64,000 bases of DNA from Brachypodium distachyon. Its lineage: Eukaryota > Streptophyta > Magnoliopsida > Poales > Poaceae. The position numbers were made by a program, and so were the translations under genes. Below are positions 52,885 through 64,000 of the stretch, one piece after another (positions within the stretch are counted from its first letter, which is position 1; every line of letters starts with the position of its first letter). The notes beneath the pieces are model-generated. The model had not been told where the DNA came from and made no database searches. It worked only from the letters and a program-made list of their open reading frames with translations. The stretch lies in NCBI RefSeq assembly GCF_000005505.3, contig NC_016131.3, positions 34,649,001-34,713,000 on the forward strand, in the 5' to 3' direction.

Positions 52885-55800
52885 CTAGCTGTCGCCGTCT
52901 TCGGCCGGGGGGTCGACGGGGGGATCAGTCTCTGGCTTCATCTGCATCCACTCGATGACATCGTCGACGAACTCGCGCACTGCTTGGGTGTGCGTGGGCT
53001 CGTCCTCGCTGTCGGACCAAGCGTCCAGCAGGGACTCGAAGGGAAATTCCGGGTCCCGGAGATGAATCTACGGGAGGATTGTCCCGGCAACCTCTCGAGC
53101 GCAGTTGGCGACTTCGTTGGCGCCATACTTGACGATCCAGACATCGAGCGCCCCGAGCTTCCTCACCAAGTCGGAGAAGAAAGGGATCAGAGTCATGACG
53201 TCCGTGATGTCCACCTCCCCCGCCTGCAGCTCGAACTTGGGCAGCAGGTCGCACAGCGACTGGGCGATCTTTGTCAGCTTCTCCGTCTCGAGCTGCCGCT
53301 GCCCGATCAGCGTGCCGTGATGGAGTCGGGCATCTTGCGCGGCCTTCTTGGCCTTGCTGATGCGCCCCTCTAGCTTCGCGAGCTCTAAGGCCTGGGTCGC
53401 GTTGGCCTCGCCGGCCTTGGCGAGCTCTTCCCGGACGGCGGCCAACTCATCCTCAAGCCCGGCCGCTCTGCCCTTGGCGGAGTTGAGCTCGGCCTCATGC
53501 TGAGCCGCCGCTCTCGCCGCATCCTCGGCAGCCTTGACCCGCACCTCCAGCATGACGCGGAGGCCTTGGATTTCGCCGCTGTAGTTGGCGATCAGCTCGC
53601 TCTTCTCGTCCAGCCGTGCCTAGGCCGTCGCGAGCACCTCGGCATGCTCCTTCCGGGATGCTTCTAGAGTTGCCGCCATCGTGTCGAGCCTTCCTTGGAG
53701 CTCCGTGCGCTGGACCTCCAGTTGCCGACGGAGCTCGGTCTCCGGGACTACCGGCTCCCGAGCAGCCTCCAAGGCTTGCCGGGCCAGCCGCGCCTCCTCT
53801 TCGGCGAGGCGCGCCTCCTCGTGCAGCCGGGAGAGTTCGCGCCGCTCTCTCTCCACGGCCTCCCGCACCTCGCCAAGTTGATTCTTGGCGGCGGTGTGGC
53901 GCTCCCTCACCTAGTTGTAGGAGGTGACGAAGGCGAACTGCTAGTCCCGGACGGCGTCCAGGAACCGGTGCCCCCGCTCGAAGACGCTCGGATCCCAGGT
54001 AAGAGGGTTCCCAGCGACTCCGGCGAGGGTGCCGAGGTCGGTGCCGGGGAGAGCCCCCGAGGATGATGAAGCCCCTGCTGCCGAAGTGGAGCTAGGCGCG
54101 GGGTCGCCAACTTGCTCCCGGGGGTCTTGCCATCCTTCCCCGACAACTTCCCCCGCGCCTAGGCTCCGGGACACCGGGGTTGGAGAGGGCTCCCTGCTTC
54201 CGGTGGGGGTTGCCCCCTATTGGACGACGGGTGAGCCCGAGCCGGCCACGTCCGCGGCTTAGGGCGCATCGCCAGGTGCCGCCACGGCGGCTGTGGTCTC
54301 CACTGTGGCCGCAGTGTCCGTCGCAGCGGGCCCGGACGTGGGAGCCGGTTCCGCCTCCACCTCCGCCCCAGTCAACCACGGCCGCACTTAATCTGGGCGC
54401 GGGCGCACTTGTGCCTGCAACCATGAAGAAGCATGAGGGTCGGCGATGGCTGGTGCTATCGAAGGCGAACAAGAGCGATCGGGGCGGTTACCTTGTGCGG
54501 CCGTCGGGCTTGCCGGGGCAGCCTCCCCTACCTCGCCTGCGCCAGCGGGAGCGTCCAAGGGTCTTGCTGCAGGCAAGCTGCCGCTCGCTGCAGAAAAAGA
54601 AGGTATGTTCGTGAGTTTGGCTAACAGGAATTGCAGTTGCAGAGAATTAACGAAGACATACCCGGTGCCGGTCCTATCTCCGTTGGGGCTGGGTCGCCAA
54701 GGGACGCGCCCGCGCCGCTGCGGGCCCCTGCGGCAGCGGGATCGGTGGCGCCGCCGGTGTCAGCGCTCATCCTCTTGCTTGGCGTGCCGGGCAGGGAATC
54801 GCTCCGCGCCCTTTTGCTGGCGCCCGCCGGCGAGGAGGACTTCGGAGGGTTGCACCGGAGTGCGAACCCCGGAAGACCCCCCGAGCGGGCGGCGCTGTGG
54901 GCGCCCGCGTTGTCGTCGTGACCCGGAGAGCTCCGGGTGTCGATGGCAGTGCCGTCGCGGCGCCGGGCGCCAAGCTCGCGGAGGTCCCCACTACCGGGGC
55001 GAAGGCCGTCGCCGGGGCGCCGGTGACCCCCGCGGGTGCGGGCGTTGCCGGGGTACCGGCGGGCACCCCGGGACCGGGTCCCGCCGCGGAGCAGGCGGCC
55101 GCCGCTGAGGCACTTGCGGCCCCTATTGCCGCGGCTGCCGTCGAGGTACCGACGGGCGCCCCAGGAGCGGCGGCCGCCGCCAGGTTGGGGGCCGCTGCCG
55201 GGGCGGACGTCGCTGTTGAGGAGGTGGCTGCGGCCGCCGCGAACGCCCTCGACCTTCTCACGATCAGGGGCGCGCTGTCGCTGCTTTTCTCGTCGTCGTC
55301 CTCCACGGCGACGACTTCCGGGGACGCAGCCACCTGGCCCGCCTCGTCGTCCAGCGACCGGAGGGAGGGCCAGCTGGCTCGGACCCGCCCTCGCTCTCCT
55401 CGAGCACCTGCTTCCCGCGGGGTGCTTGCGGGGGAGCGTGCGGGACCCGGGTGGGGGTGTCGTCCATCAGCCCCCACTCGTTGCAGGGCGGGAAGGCGCC
55501 GACGATGTCGCTGAGTGCCCTGACGCCGGCATGGAGAGCAGAGACCCCCGGCGGGAACTCCCTCGACTGGAAGATCTCGCCGGAGATCCCCCGCACCCAT
55601 GTCCTGAGGGACTCCAAGTCCATGCCATCCGCCTGGAGGCGTGTCCTGTCCCCGGAGCCCGTGTACATCCACGCGGGCCGGGAACGTAGCTGCAGCGGGG
55701 CTATGCGCTAATGGACGAAGGTGCGCGCCACGTCGACATCGGTGAGCCCCGCTAGCCACAGCGCCTTGATCTTCTCCACGATGGGGAGGAGGTCGGCGTC

Positions 55801-56474
55801 GCGGTGGTACCTATCCTGCCAGCCGTTCTGGGGTACCGGCAACTCCGTCGGCGGCTGGATGAACTCCTGGGGTCCTCCACCCGGACCCAGCACCAATCGT
55901 CCCGCCATTCTTTTTCAATCTTCTTCCCCGACCGGACGATGAACTCCGACTTCATCTGGTCGCGGGCGCGGAAGACCACCCCTGACGACATCGCCTTCGC
56001 GTTGTCGATGCGCGGGTAGAAGTAATGGCGGAAGAGCCCCACCGACGGCATCACCCCCATGAACGCCTCGCAGAGGAACTGGAAGGTGGCGAGGAGGAAG
56101 AGCAAGGTGGGGTGGAACTGCGCCACCTGCAACTGATAAGATTCCATCAGTGCATGGAGGAAGAGAGAGAAGGGCGGAACCATGCCGCAGAGGAGGAAAC
56201 GCGCGAACACCCGGAAATCGTTGCCCTGGTGCTCGATGCCCGCCGGGAAGATTTGCGTCTCCCCGTGCTCGTTGAAGCTTCAGGCGACGGCGTGCCGGAG
56301 CTTCCCCAGCTCCTCGCCGTTATAGCCGGGGCGGAAGAAGGCGACTGTGGCGCGCATCTCCCGCCTCTTCTGGTCCCTGGCGGCGGCCGCTTTGATTGCC
56401 ACCTCGGTCTTGCTGGTCGCGGGCCTCTTCGAGGTTTGGACCTCCTTCCCCTTCCTGGTGGTGGGGGGCGCCAT
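52885..56474 (-). pseudogene. Antisense additional ORF (Transposase_28-like), element C copy
   Basis: ATG is at 56472-56474 (MAPPTTRKGKEVQTSKRP) and the stop TAG at 52885-52887 (AEDGDS). The N-terminal domain reads FRVFARFLLCGMVPPFSLFL, QFHPTLLFLLATFQFLCEAF, MPSVGLFRHYFYPRID, LPIVEKIKALWLAGLTDVDV and RSRPAWMYTGSGD. It is interrupted by a TGA in HAVA-stop-SFNEHGE, a frameshift near 55890 and a TAG in FVH-stop-RIAPLQ. A long Ala/Pro/Gly-rich and acidic middle (54760-55260) is expanded relative to copy A. The coiled-coil end (53068-53910) closes with LIPFFSDLVRKLGALDVWI, as in copy A. A predicted intron is 54588-54661. No VIDLT motif was found here. Confidence 0.8.
54588..54661 (-). other. Predicted 74-bp intron in the antisense gene, element C
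   Basis: On the - strand the donor is CACCGG|GTATGTC and the acceptor TTCTTTTTCTGCAG|CGAG, with a good polypyrimidine tract. Its place, between the Ala-rich middle and the coiled coil, is similar to the introns of copy A. Confidence 0.6.
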
Positions 56475-56874
56475 GGGAAGCGAGGGCGGGAGCTGGCAGG
56501 AGCGCAGGGACACGAAATGCGGAAGAGGATGGAGGCGAAAGGGCAAAGTGTTGTTCTGTTGGCAACAGTGGAGGCTTTATGACGCCCGGTCGTTTGGTAA
56601 CGGCCGGTTCCGTACCCTACGGGTGCGCGGGGATAACTCCTAATCACTGGGAGTAATGCGCGGGATGGCCTTAACTACCCTATTTGGGGGGGGAGTTAGG
56701 GCGGAAATCTCGCGCCCACTGCTCCACTTTTAGCGGCACCGTACATGGGGCAGCGAAGGGACGCTGGCCCGCAACTGATCAGGGCCCACGCGTCGGTTAA
56801 GGGTGTAGCCCAGCAACCGACTAGGGGGAGACCCTTCCGGGAAAAGGTGATGCCGGCCCACGCCCGGGGGCTAC

Positions 56875-57860
56875 TGTCGCACCAGTGATACCCGGGGTAC
56901 CACCGCTGCGCGACGCGTGGGCCCCTCTCCCGGGTTCTCGGGAAGGTCTCATCCCGGGGAGCGTCAATGAGCTCCCCGGCAAGCTACCTGCCCGAAAGGG
57001 GCTAGCCGGGCTTCGGGGAATACTCCCGCTTGGGAACCTCCCGGGGAGTGGCTTCCCAGGAGGGGCTTCCCGGGCGCGTTGGGCCCGGGTGCTTCCCGGG
57101 GTCAACTTGCTGGGACTGAGGGCTCCCGGGCGCATGCCCCCACCTCAGGTCGTGGGGCCCAATGGACAGCGCCGCGCGGGCGCGGGACGCGCGGTCCCAC
57201 CAGGGCAAGGAGTAAGGCGTGCGGCTCAGTAAACGAGCCGACCGACGGGTAGTTACCCATCTAATCCAAGGAACAGTGGTTGTCTAATCCTACCCTAGGG
57301 TCTTAGGCCCCTAGCAGCGGAGGTGGCACCCATGCATGCCACCAGCTCACCGGGGAGTGTTGCGTGCCCCCCCCCACCACGTTGGACACTTGTAGCCCAT
57401 GCACCGTGGCACGTGTGGCATCCGCTTGTGTATAAAAGGAGGACCCATGCCAACGGTCAAGGGGGTTAGACGGTTGGCGGGTCAGACAGTTGGTAGGATA
57501 GTGAGTTGGTCAGTTGGTTCCAGTAGACAGCCAGGAGAGAGTAGTAAGGAGCACTTAGACATTGAGAGGAAGCCCGGGAACTGGCCCGGGCAAACTTGCA
57601 AACGTTTGATCCGCAATCAATATCAGTTCAGACAGGCAGGACGTAGGGTTTTACACCTCCGGGTGGCCCGAACCTGGGTAAAAAACGGGTGTGCATTTGT
57701 TCTTGTACTAGCGCGCACTCTTAGCACTTTGTCTCACCAGCCCCGTAGGGCCTCATCGGCCGTGCTGGCGATAACCGGGTCTCTGCCCCAGACGCCCCTA
57801 CCGAACCTAAAAGGGGGACATGGCTGCACGCCCCCGGTGTCGGAGCACCGACCGACGACA
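56875..57860 (+). repeat. LTR of element C (986 bp)
   Basis: It starts TGTCGCACCAGTGATACC after CCGGGGGCTAC and ends GAGCACCGACCGACGACA, with TGTCG/CGACA ends. TATAAAA is at 57431-57437 and CAGGACGTAGGGTTTTACAC near 57635 marks R/U5, as in the LTR at 9467. It lacks the 199-bp U3 duplication of that LTR. Confidence 0.93.
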
Positions 57861-57862
57861 TC

Positions 57863-57881
57863 TGGCGCGCTAGGTAGGGGG
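57863..57881 (+). other. Primer-binding site of family A
   Basis: TGGCGCGCTAGGTAGGGGG begins two bases after the LTR end, the normal place for a tRNA primer site. TGGCGC-type primer sites are common in grass Tat-lineage elements; I cannot assign the tRNA with certainty. Confidence 0.75.
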
Positions 57882-57970
57882 CGCGGGAGTGGACAACGCC
57901 GGAGATCGCCAGCAGCAGAAGTTCCCATCGGCATCGGCTTCACTCTTCTTCATCGACGAGCCTAGTCACC

Positions 57971-58373
57971 ATGCCCCCCAAGCGGGCTGGTGACTCCCGC
58001 ATTGACCCGCGTGAGGCCCCAGCGGCGCACACGCGGTCGCACAACGTGCGACCCGAGTCGGGAGCTCAAGAGAATCCCGAGCCCTCGAGGGTGCAGCAAA
58101 CGCAGCTCCCTCCGCCGCCTCCTCAACCGTCGACCGACAATCGGCTGAGGGGACCGGCTGCCCCCAGTGCCGGGGGCAGTCCGGCGAGCACGCATGGTGT
58201 CGCCCGGGCCAGCCAACGGGTTGAGTCGCGGCCCGAGGATGCCCCGCGGCAGCGACACCCGGAGCACGCCGCGTCACGGGCGACCCCTGGAGGTTCGCAC
58301 CCTGCGCACCCAGAGGTGTCCGGGGCCAGGGCGGGAAGCAGCCGTTCAGGAAACCGGTTGCCCCCGTGCGAAA
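57971..58373 (+). pseudogene. gag N-terminal fragment of family A
   Basis: ATG at 57971, 109 bp after the LTR, opens MPPKRAGDSRIDPREAPAAH and continues as a Pro/Gly/Arg/Ser-rich region without the capsid core, as in the N-terminal part of Tat gag proteins. It is cut at about 58373, where homology to AT-rich LTR DNA begins; the frame ends by chance at 58390. Confidence 0.6.
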
Positions 58374-58766
58374 CATTTCTGATCGATTAAAATATTCCAA
58401 CGATGCTCTCAAATGGTCATGGCATCCAAATTGGAAACTTAGTGTGCTAATAAATCCTTCAAAAAGAAAATAGGATTTATTAAGATGCGAAGAATCATCC
58501 GGTGGAAATCATAAGATGCATATGGGTCCAAAATAGAATAACTTTGAACTTACATAAATGTCCCAAACATGTTGTATAATTTGGATAGTCATATTAATCC
58601 ACTCTTTTGTTGAATATTCAAACATTCTGTGAAAAAATTTAAATAAGTCTTAAAAATTTGAAATCCTTCAGAAATTCACAACCCAAAATATTTCCAAAGC
58701 CAATGTTTTATTTAAAATAATTATTTTACTTAACATGCCAAAATGGAAAAATTCTGGGATGTTACA
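58374..58766 (-). repeat. LTR start fragment, reverse orientation
   Basis: It ends on the + strand with TTCTGGGATGTTACA, i.e. TGTAACATCCCAGAA on the - strand, a common grass gypsy LTR start. It matches 36541-36920 along about 380 bp. The rest of the LTR is missing, replaced by the gag fragment on the left. Confidence 0.75.
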
Positions 58767-60080
58767 ATCTATCCGAGATTTGGCAAGGCTAGAGGAGAAG
58801 GTTCACTCGTCTCTCACTTGGGATCCTTATGGCATGTGTCTCTCACATAGGGTAAGGTGTGGGATTCTTCTTTGACAAAGTACCTATAGGTGTAGTGGCT
58901 TCCTTGCTTGCAACTTCAGTAGATAAGTCCATTTATGACACTGCATAATCTTCTCTTACGTGTGGCTACGAATCTTTTTGGTACTATCTCCAATCTTAAG
59001 TTCTTTAAATTTCTGCTTCAGTCCTTTAGTCGAATCCTACTCTTTTTTTTTCCTTCTTCAAAGGTCTTCCAATCTTGGATAAATTTTTGACGACCATTGG
59101 AGGGGTCTATCTTGACACATCGTGTCGTGAGGAAATAATTTTCTTAATCCAAAACTCACACTTGCCGAACTTGGCATAGAGATGGTGTTCCTTGTGGTTT
59201 TCCAACACATTCCGAAGATGCGTCTTCTTGCTTCTATTTGATTCATCGTAGGCATTGAGCCGGACAATGATTTCTTCCTTCTCAGGGTTATACAGGATAT
59301 ACTGGGTTCATCATTCTTCAACTTGGTATTGAAGATCGCAACTAGAGAATTGTAATTCCAAGTGCACCTTGGCAGTGCATTGTCTCATCTCTTTGTAGGC
59401 TTGATGTATGATCGATACATCATGTTATCTTCCATGTGATTCCACAAGCTTGAGCATGGTCCTCACTTTGCTCGCAAACTTCTGATTTTCAGATAGGGAA
59501 GAATGGATCTAAGGGGAAAGAAAATGTCTACTACCCCAAAACCAAAAATTTTGTTATCCAAATAATTTTATTTGCAGCCGTCAATAAATCTGAAAAATGA
59601 CAGCTCACAAATCGCGTTATCTAACGGGTAACTATACCAAGGGGTTATAATCCTATTAAGGTCATCTTGAGATGTTCCATTTCATCACAACTTTATCGGT
59701 CGATCACATCGGAAATCCTTGATGAGGCATCGCTCCACTGGTCTGCTTCATCTTCTAAGGTAAGAATAATTATTATTTTTAAAGGAGACGGATGTTTGAA
59801 AACTTCCGAAATGGGGGTAAGTCATGAAAGAGTAGATGAGTAGAGTATATGAGAGGTTTAATAGATATCTAGTTTTCCAAATAAGTTCTTACGTCTTGTT
59901 GAAGGTACCTCTAATTCTTTTGAAAAAGAAAGAGATATTGGAACTATTTTAAAATACGGTGAGAGTATGTAAGAATAGATGAGATGAGGGAATACTAGAG
60001 TCTTTGTAAATACTTATTTTTTTCAAATAAGTCCTTAAGGTCTATCCAAACTAGGGTCACGAATCTACAGGCAACACAAT
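58767..60080 (-). pseudogene. Degenerate internal region of a Tekay/Del-like gypsy element
   Basis: On the - strand a frame near 59110-59260 reads HLRNVLENHKEHHLYAKFGK then CEFWIKK, the RT segment that in chromoviruses follows the YLDD box ([24 protein letters not shown]). The rest is too decayed to assign. Its right end joins a primer site and LTR (60081 onward), so this is the remains of one - strand element with most of gag-pol deleted. Confidence 0.65.
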
Positions 60081-60092
60081 GCTCTGATACCA
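60081..60092 (-). other. Primer-binding site, tRNA-iMet type, reverse orientation
   Basis: The - strand reads TGGTATCAGAGC, complementary to the 3' end of initiator tRNA-Met, two bases from the LTR end at 60095. It fixes the orientation of the element at 58767-60599. Confidence 0.9.
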
Positions 60093-60094
60093 TC

Positions 60095-60599
60095 TGAAGC
60101 GACCGCCCCCGTACAGGGTTCGATCTCTGTGCTTACTGTGCTAGTCCCTGGATCGACTCGCTAGCACACACAGTTTCAAGATGTAATATCAAGATACAAA
60201 GGTCAAAAGTATATTACATCGTATTGATCCCGAATTAAATAGTACCTTACATATTGCATAACCTCATGGGTTAGCTCAAGAGAAAATAAAATCTTGCAGC
60301 GGAAGGCAGAAGATACAGGAGTCCCATAACAACTCCACAGTCGAAACATGCTGGAATGTAAACTCGCAATCCTATCAAATCGTACCTCACTCTTCGCCTG
60401 GTTCACGTGCAACATTTAAATGTTGCAGCCACTAGGGGGTCAATACATTGAATGTATTGGCAAGTTCACCAAAGGGTTATAGCAGACCTAATAAGTATAT
60501 GCAGTATTTGGCAAGGTGGGGGTTTGGCCAGTTGCATAAAAGCATCAATGTTTCATCCTAACATTTTTAAACAAATAGTTTTATCACTATTGGACACGG
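60095..60599 (-). repeat. 5' LTR fragment, reverse orientation, cut by an insertion
   Basis: It begins TGAAGCGACCGCCCCCGTAC and matches 49319-49840. It stops after CTATTGGACACGG; the other copy continues GGTAGAAACACCC at this point, and here a TGTAACATCCC LTR start follows instead. Confidence 0.9.
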
Positions 60600-63500
60600 T
60601 GTAACATCCCAATTTTTTAAAAATCTTCATATGCATTGCATATCATGAGCATCGTGTCACCCTTGCATTTGATCACTTTCAAAACCATAAAATTTGCCCA
60701 GAAAACTCTTTTGCAAAAATGCTTTTAGTTGATTTTGGGCTTTGATCTTGCTCTTGAGTATTTGCATTTTAACCCATGAGGGTATTGCGATAAAAAGGGA
60801 TCTAGTGCATATATAGAGCTATCTCATATTTTGGCATTTGAAAATATTTAAAAAAAAAATATTTGTTTCGATAGCCTAAGGGCCCTAAAAGCCATTTTAT
60901 AGGCAAATGTATTTTTAAATATTTTATTTTGAGAAAATTCTTGTTCCAAAAGTTAGATCATATGAAAGTATGATTTTAAAATTTTTGTTGCATTTTATTT
61001 GGAGTGATTTCGAGCTTCGAATCAATTTTGAGGTTCAAAATCAGAAATTAAATAAAAGAAAAGGAAAAACCGGAGAAAACCGGTCACACCGGAGAAAACC
61101 GGTCAAACCGGAACGAACCGGACCGGCCCAGCCCGAACCGCCCGGTTTCTCTCACTGACCAGTGGGAACTTCCTCAACTGCCTCCGGATTCCATGCCACG
61201 CATGACTCCGAGTCACTCACGTTTCCGTTCCGATTTCTTCGCGCACGAACCTCCAAATCCGAAACCCCGCGCATCATATCAAAGCACTTGAACTCCTCTA
61301 CCACTTCCCCCAAACCGCTCGCCCAATTTCGTTTCGGTTAGAGATTAATTTCTCGCCGGAGTTACTCTCTGCCGCCGCCGTTCCAGTGAGTCTCCACCCG
61401 CGCCGACCCCCTAATCTTCCTCCTCTCTTCGTTGCGCACGCAGTGACGCGAGCCGGCCGCGATTTGGAGCTCCGCGCCGCCGTCCGCTGTCTTCCCCGGC
61501 GCCGGCCGCCGCCCGCACTCCGCCCGCCGGCCGCGCCCCGTGCGCTGCCGATCCGCTTTCGGCCCCGCCGCCCCCGCGCCGCCCGCCCTTGCTAGCCGCC
61601 CCGTGCCGCTCTGCCCCGCGCCGCCGTTGTCCGGTGAGGTAGCGCCGCCCAGAGGAACCCTAGGTTCCGGCCAACCAGGTTCTGCCACGTGGCAGAGATT
61701 TTTAAGTTTTTTTTTGTTTTTTTTTATTTCGGCCGAAATTGTTAATGCATTTTTGCAGAAAAGCCCCTGTAACTTCAAAGCCTCATATCTTTCAAACCGT
61801 TTGTCCAAAAATTGTGATCCGCACCTTTCTGGAATCGTCACAACGTGAAGAATATTTTGGCATGGTTTAATTTCAGTTTTGAACAACTTAGAAAGAAGCT
61901 ATTTACAGAATGGTTGAATATGGTTTAAATTTCAAATGAATTATTTTAAAATAGTTTTGAGCATGTTATCTTGCTGTAAAATTATTTAAACTTGTTCTCT
62001 GTCCATTAGGACCAGAAAAGAAATTATTTTGTGTATAATAATGGCGTACAAGTTTAAATATTGCTCTATGTTGCAAAAACCATACTAACTTTTGATTTAA
62101 ACCCTATCCATGTTTCATGCATATTAATTACCACATTGATGTGGTATAATCTGTCCAAATCTTTTGAAAAACTTTTGAAAACAGAAACGAAACTTTGTAC
62201 GTTAGAAGTAACCCTTGCGTGCATCATCATGGCATATGCATCATGGCATGGCTTTTGTATTGAATGTTGTGTTTATTGTGTGTATGTTTATTTTATTTTA
62301 GATCGTGTGGAGTGTAATCATTGTTGTTGCGAAGATTGCGAGAACTACCACAACCTTGGACAAGGCAAATTCACTTTGATCATTCTCCTAAATATTTTTA
62401 CTATGCACTAGATGTTTTATTAGATGCATCAGGAATATTACTCGTACTTCTATGCTAGCTATAAATCCCAGGTAGTACAGTTTACTCTCGCCATCACCTT
62501 GCTACCAAAATTGCCATCGATTGTAGTTGAATGACAGGCTATGGTAGTATCGTGGGGGAAATAACTACATTATGATATTGTTATGCTTTTGGCGATATGA
62601 AATGTTTTCTTAGATGTAAGGCAAAACAATTAATTCAATGAACCGTCCTGGGTGGGCTGCTTTGAAGATTTTGAGGATTAGCGGCGTCAGGTCCATTTCT
62701 ATGGGTCCCTCTGAGTCGAGTTCCTATGGATTCAGGAATGGATCGTCCATGGACGTCTCTCCCGTGGATTCGGGGAGCGCCTACGTTGCAAACGTGGAAT
62801 GCCACCTGGGGTAACCGAGACTGGACTAGTTTCCTATTTAGAAGCTTCTAGTACAACCACAATGCTATATGGGCTCTGGCGAGACAAGAGTAAGTTGTAT
62901 GAACCTAGACCCGAGGAATTGTACTGAGGTAGCCGTGTAGGGGGAGTGTGATTCTCTCGTGGTTTAGGAAATTACCTCTGAAAATCTCGTAATCGATGCC
63001 GTTGCTACTCTACTCTGAGGACAGCAAGGAATTAACACGTCGGTTTCTTGTGGGGATTGTGTACAAACTCTCGAGAGCGTCAAAACTAAGTACTCAGCCG
63101 TGTCTCCGGCAACGGACAATTTGAGTGACTAGATGTGGAGCTGTAAGGAAAGTCTCGCTCATTCTAATTTTCTTAAATAAAATGAATGGTTTGAACCGGG
63201 TAGGGGCACTTGATGAATCCACTTCAATGTGCTCTAGATTAATAGGAGCATGGGTGTGTCTACCCCGTGTCCAATAGTTAACATTATTATAACATTCCTT
63301 TGTAGTAGGGTAATTTATGTTCTGCTTCCACGCAAATAGCCTTGAACCCCACTTTGCCACATTATGCATATACTTGGTAGGCTCTGATATAACTCCTAGT
63401 GAATCTTGCCAATACATTGAATGTATTGACCCTAGTGGCTGCATCGTTTAATGATGCAGAAAGTTCCGACGACGAGTAAGATGTACATTCTGCATGTTTG

Positions 63501-63771
63501 GGTTACGGGCTTACATTCCAACACGCTCTCACCGTGGTGTTGATGTGCCCTTGTATCTTTCACTTTCCGCTGCTAAACAGTTGTTTTATTTCCAGCTAAC
63601 CCGTGAGGTTATGCGAGTTGTAAGTACCTTTTAAATTCTGGATGATTCGTTGTACTATTGAGACCTTTGTTCTATGATATTACATCTTGAAACTGTGTGT
63701 GCTAGTGAGTCGATCTAGGGACTAGAACTAAAGCACAGAGATCGAACCCGTATACGGGGGCGGTCGCTTCA
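60600..63771 (+). repeat. Complete long LTR (3172 bp) of a Tekay/Del-like element
   Basis: It starts TGTAACATCCCAATTT and ends ACGGGGGCGGTCGCTTCA, followed by a tRNA-iMet primer site. LTRs over 3 kb with this primer are typical of the Tekay/Del chromovirus lineage. The left third is AT-rich with short ACCGG-rich repeats at about 61065-61145 (ACCGGAGAAAACCGGTCA twice); the middle has a GC-rich leader-like block (61370-61640); the right third is the part shared with 26558, 49319 and 60095 in reverse. It lies inside the LTR at 60095 in opposite orientation. Confidence 0.85.
61065..61145 (+). repeat. Short ACCGG-rich tandem repeats in LTR U3
   Basis: AAACCGG and ACCGGTCA words recur about ten times in 80 bp, with GAGAAAACCGGTCA repeated in tandem. 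Such clusters can act as binding sites, but no factor can be named. Confidence 0.6.
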
Positions 63772-63773
63772 GA

Positions 63774-64000
63774 TGGTATCAGAGCAATGTGTTGCCTGTA
63801 GGAACGTGACCCTAGCTTGGATTAAGATAAGACTAAACCATGAGACCAAAGCTTAGGAGAAATTCTTATCCCTATCTGATCTTTATAAGTATTTTACTCC
63901 TTATCTATATTCTTCTAAATCATTGCATTTATATCTTACATATGCATGACATGTTTGTTGATTTATTTTACATATACATCAAATACTATGCTTTATACCA
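63774..64000 (+). other. Primer-binding site and leader of the long-LTR element
   Basis: TGGTATCAGAGC at 63774-63785 follows the LTR end by two bases and matches initiator tRNA-Met. The 215 bp after it are AT-rich leader without an ATG-started long frame. The gag of this element should lie beyond the window. Confidence 0.85.

Larger units (their letters stand above)
51396..58373 (+). mobile_element. Family-A Tat-type element C, pol deleted, LTR followed by a second gag
   Basis: The order is 3' UTR repeats, antisense gene (- strand), LTR, primer-binding site and gag start. The left border (about 51396) cuts into the 3' UTR, so gag and pol of the first unit are missing. The single LTR (56875-57860) is 3' LTR of that unit and 5' LTR of the next. 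The second unit is cut at about 58373, within gag, where AT-rich LTR sequence starts. Confidence 0.85.

Noticed and set aside
57734..58267. - strand frames over the LTR/gag junction
   Set aside because: They are shadows of the LTR and gag on the opposite strand.
1..64000. CRISPR array, bacterial operons, tRNA or rRNA genes
   Set aside because: No regularly spaced short repeats, no rRNA-like blocks and no cloverleaf with A/B boxes were seen; the DNA is plant nuclear. The tRNA-complementary sites are retroelement primer sites.

Overview
The window is nuclear DNA from a grass (Poaceae), probably a Pooideae relative. The evidence is Tat-type Ty3/gypsy elements with a Transposase_28-like antisense gene, Stowaway MITEs with CTCCCTCCGT ends, a grass-type Helitron, and two GC-rich plant genes. 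Species cannot be fixed from sequence alone. Most of the 64 kb is transposable elements in several nested layers.

Layout. 1-10507: 3' part of a Tat-type Ty3/gypsy element (A): decayed pol on the + strand, a 3' UTR with tandem repeats, a spliced antisense gene on the - strand (5703-9061), and a 3' LTR. 10508-19971: AT-rich intergenic DNA with two Stowaway MITEs, an 885-bp Mutator-like element with perfect 9-bp target duplications, and GC-rich islands of unknown nature. 19972-26557: a host carboxylesterase gene (21045-22097) among three LINE fragments, one split by a precise Helitron insertion. 26558-29335: two pieces of a long-LTR gypsy family in opposite orientations. 29336-35923: a second Tat-type element (B) on the - strand, with gag to integrase but no 3' LTR. 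35924-37478: AT-rich LTR-like DNA and a MITE fragment. 37479-38078: second host gene, a four-helix membrane protein of the MEE60-like family (- strand). 38589-39370: another long-TIR element. 42121-49318: LTR remnants holding a nested, internally deleted family-A element (D, - strand). 49319-51395: long-LTR fragment. 51396-58373: element C (family A) lacking pol, with the antisense gene and one LTR followed directly by PBS and gag. 58374-60599: remains of a long-LTR gypsy element on the - strand. 60600-63771: a complete 3.17-kb LTR of that family in the opposite orientation, followed by a tRNA-iMet primer site and leader to the window end.

The two host genes look intact and intronless and have no evident functional link. 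The feature of most interest is the antisense gene carried by family A (copies at 5703-9061, 43661-46064 and 52885-56474). It converges on pol, has short introns and in one copy its own TATA box, and encodes an N-terminal Transposase_28-like domain, an acidic middle with a VIDLT motif, and a coiled-coil C-terminal part. Pol genes of all copies are broken; most nonsense codons whose ancestral codon can be guessed are C-to-T changes in CG or CHG context, as expected for methylated, decaying retroelements.
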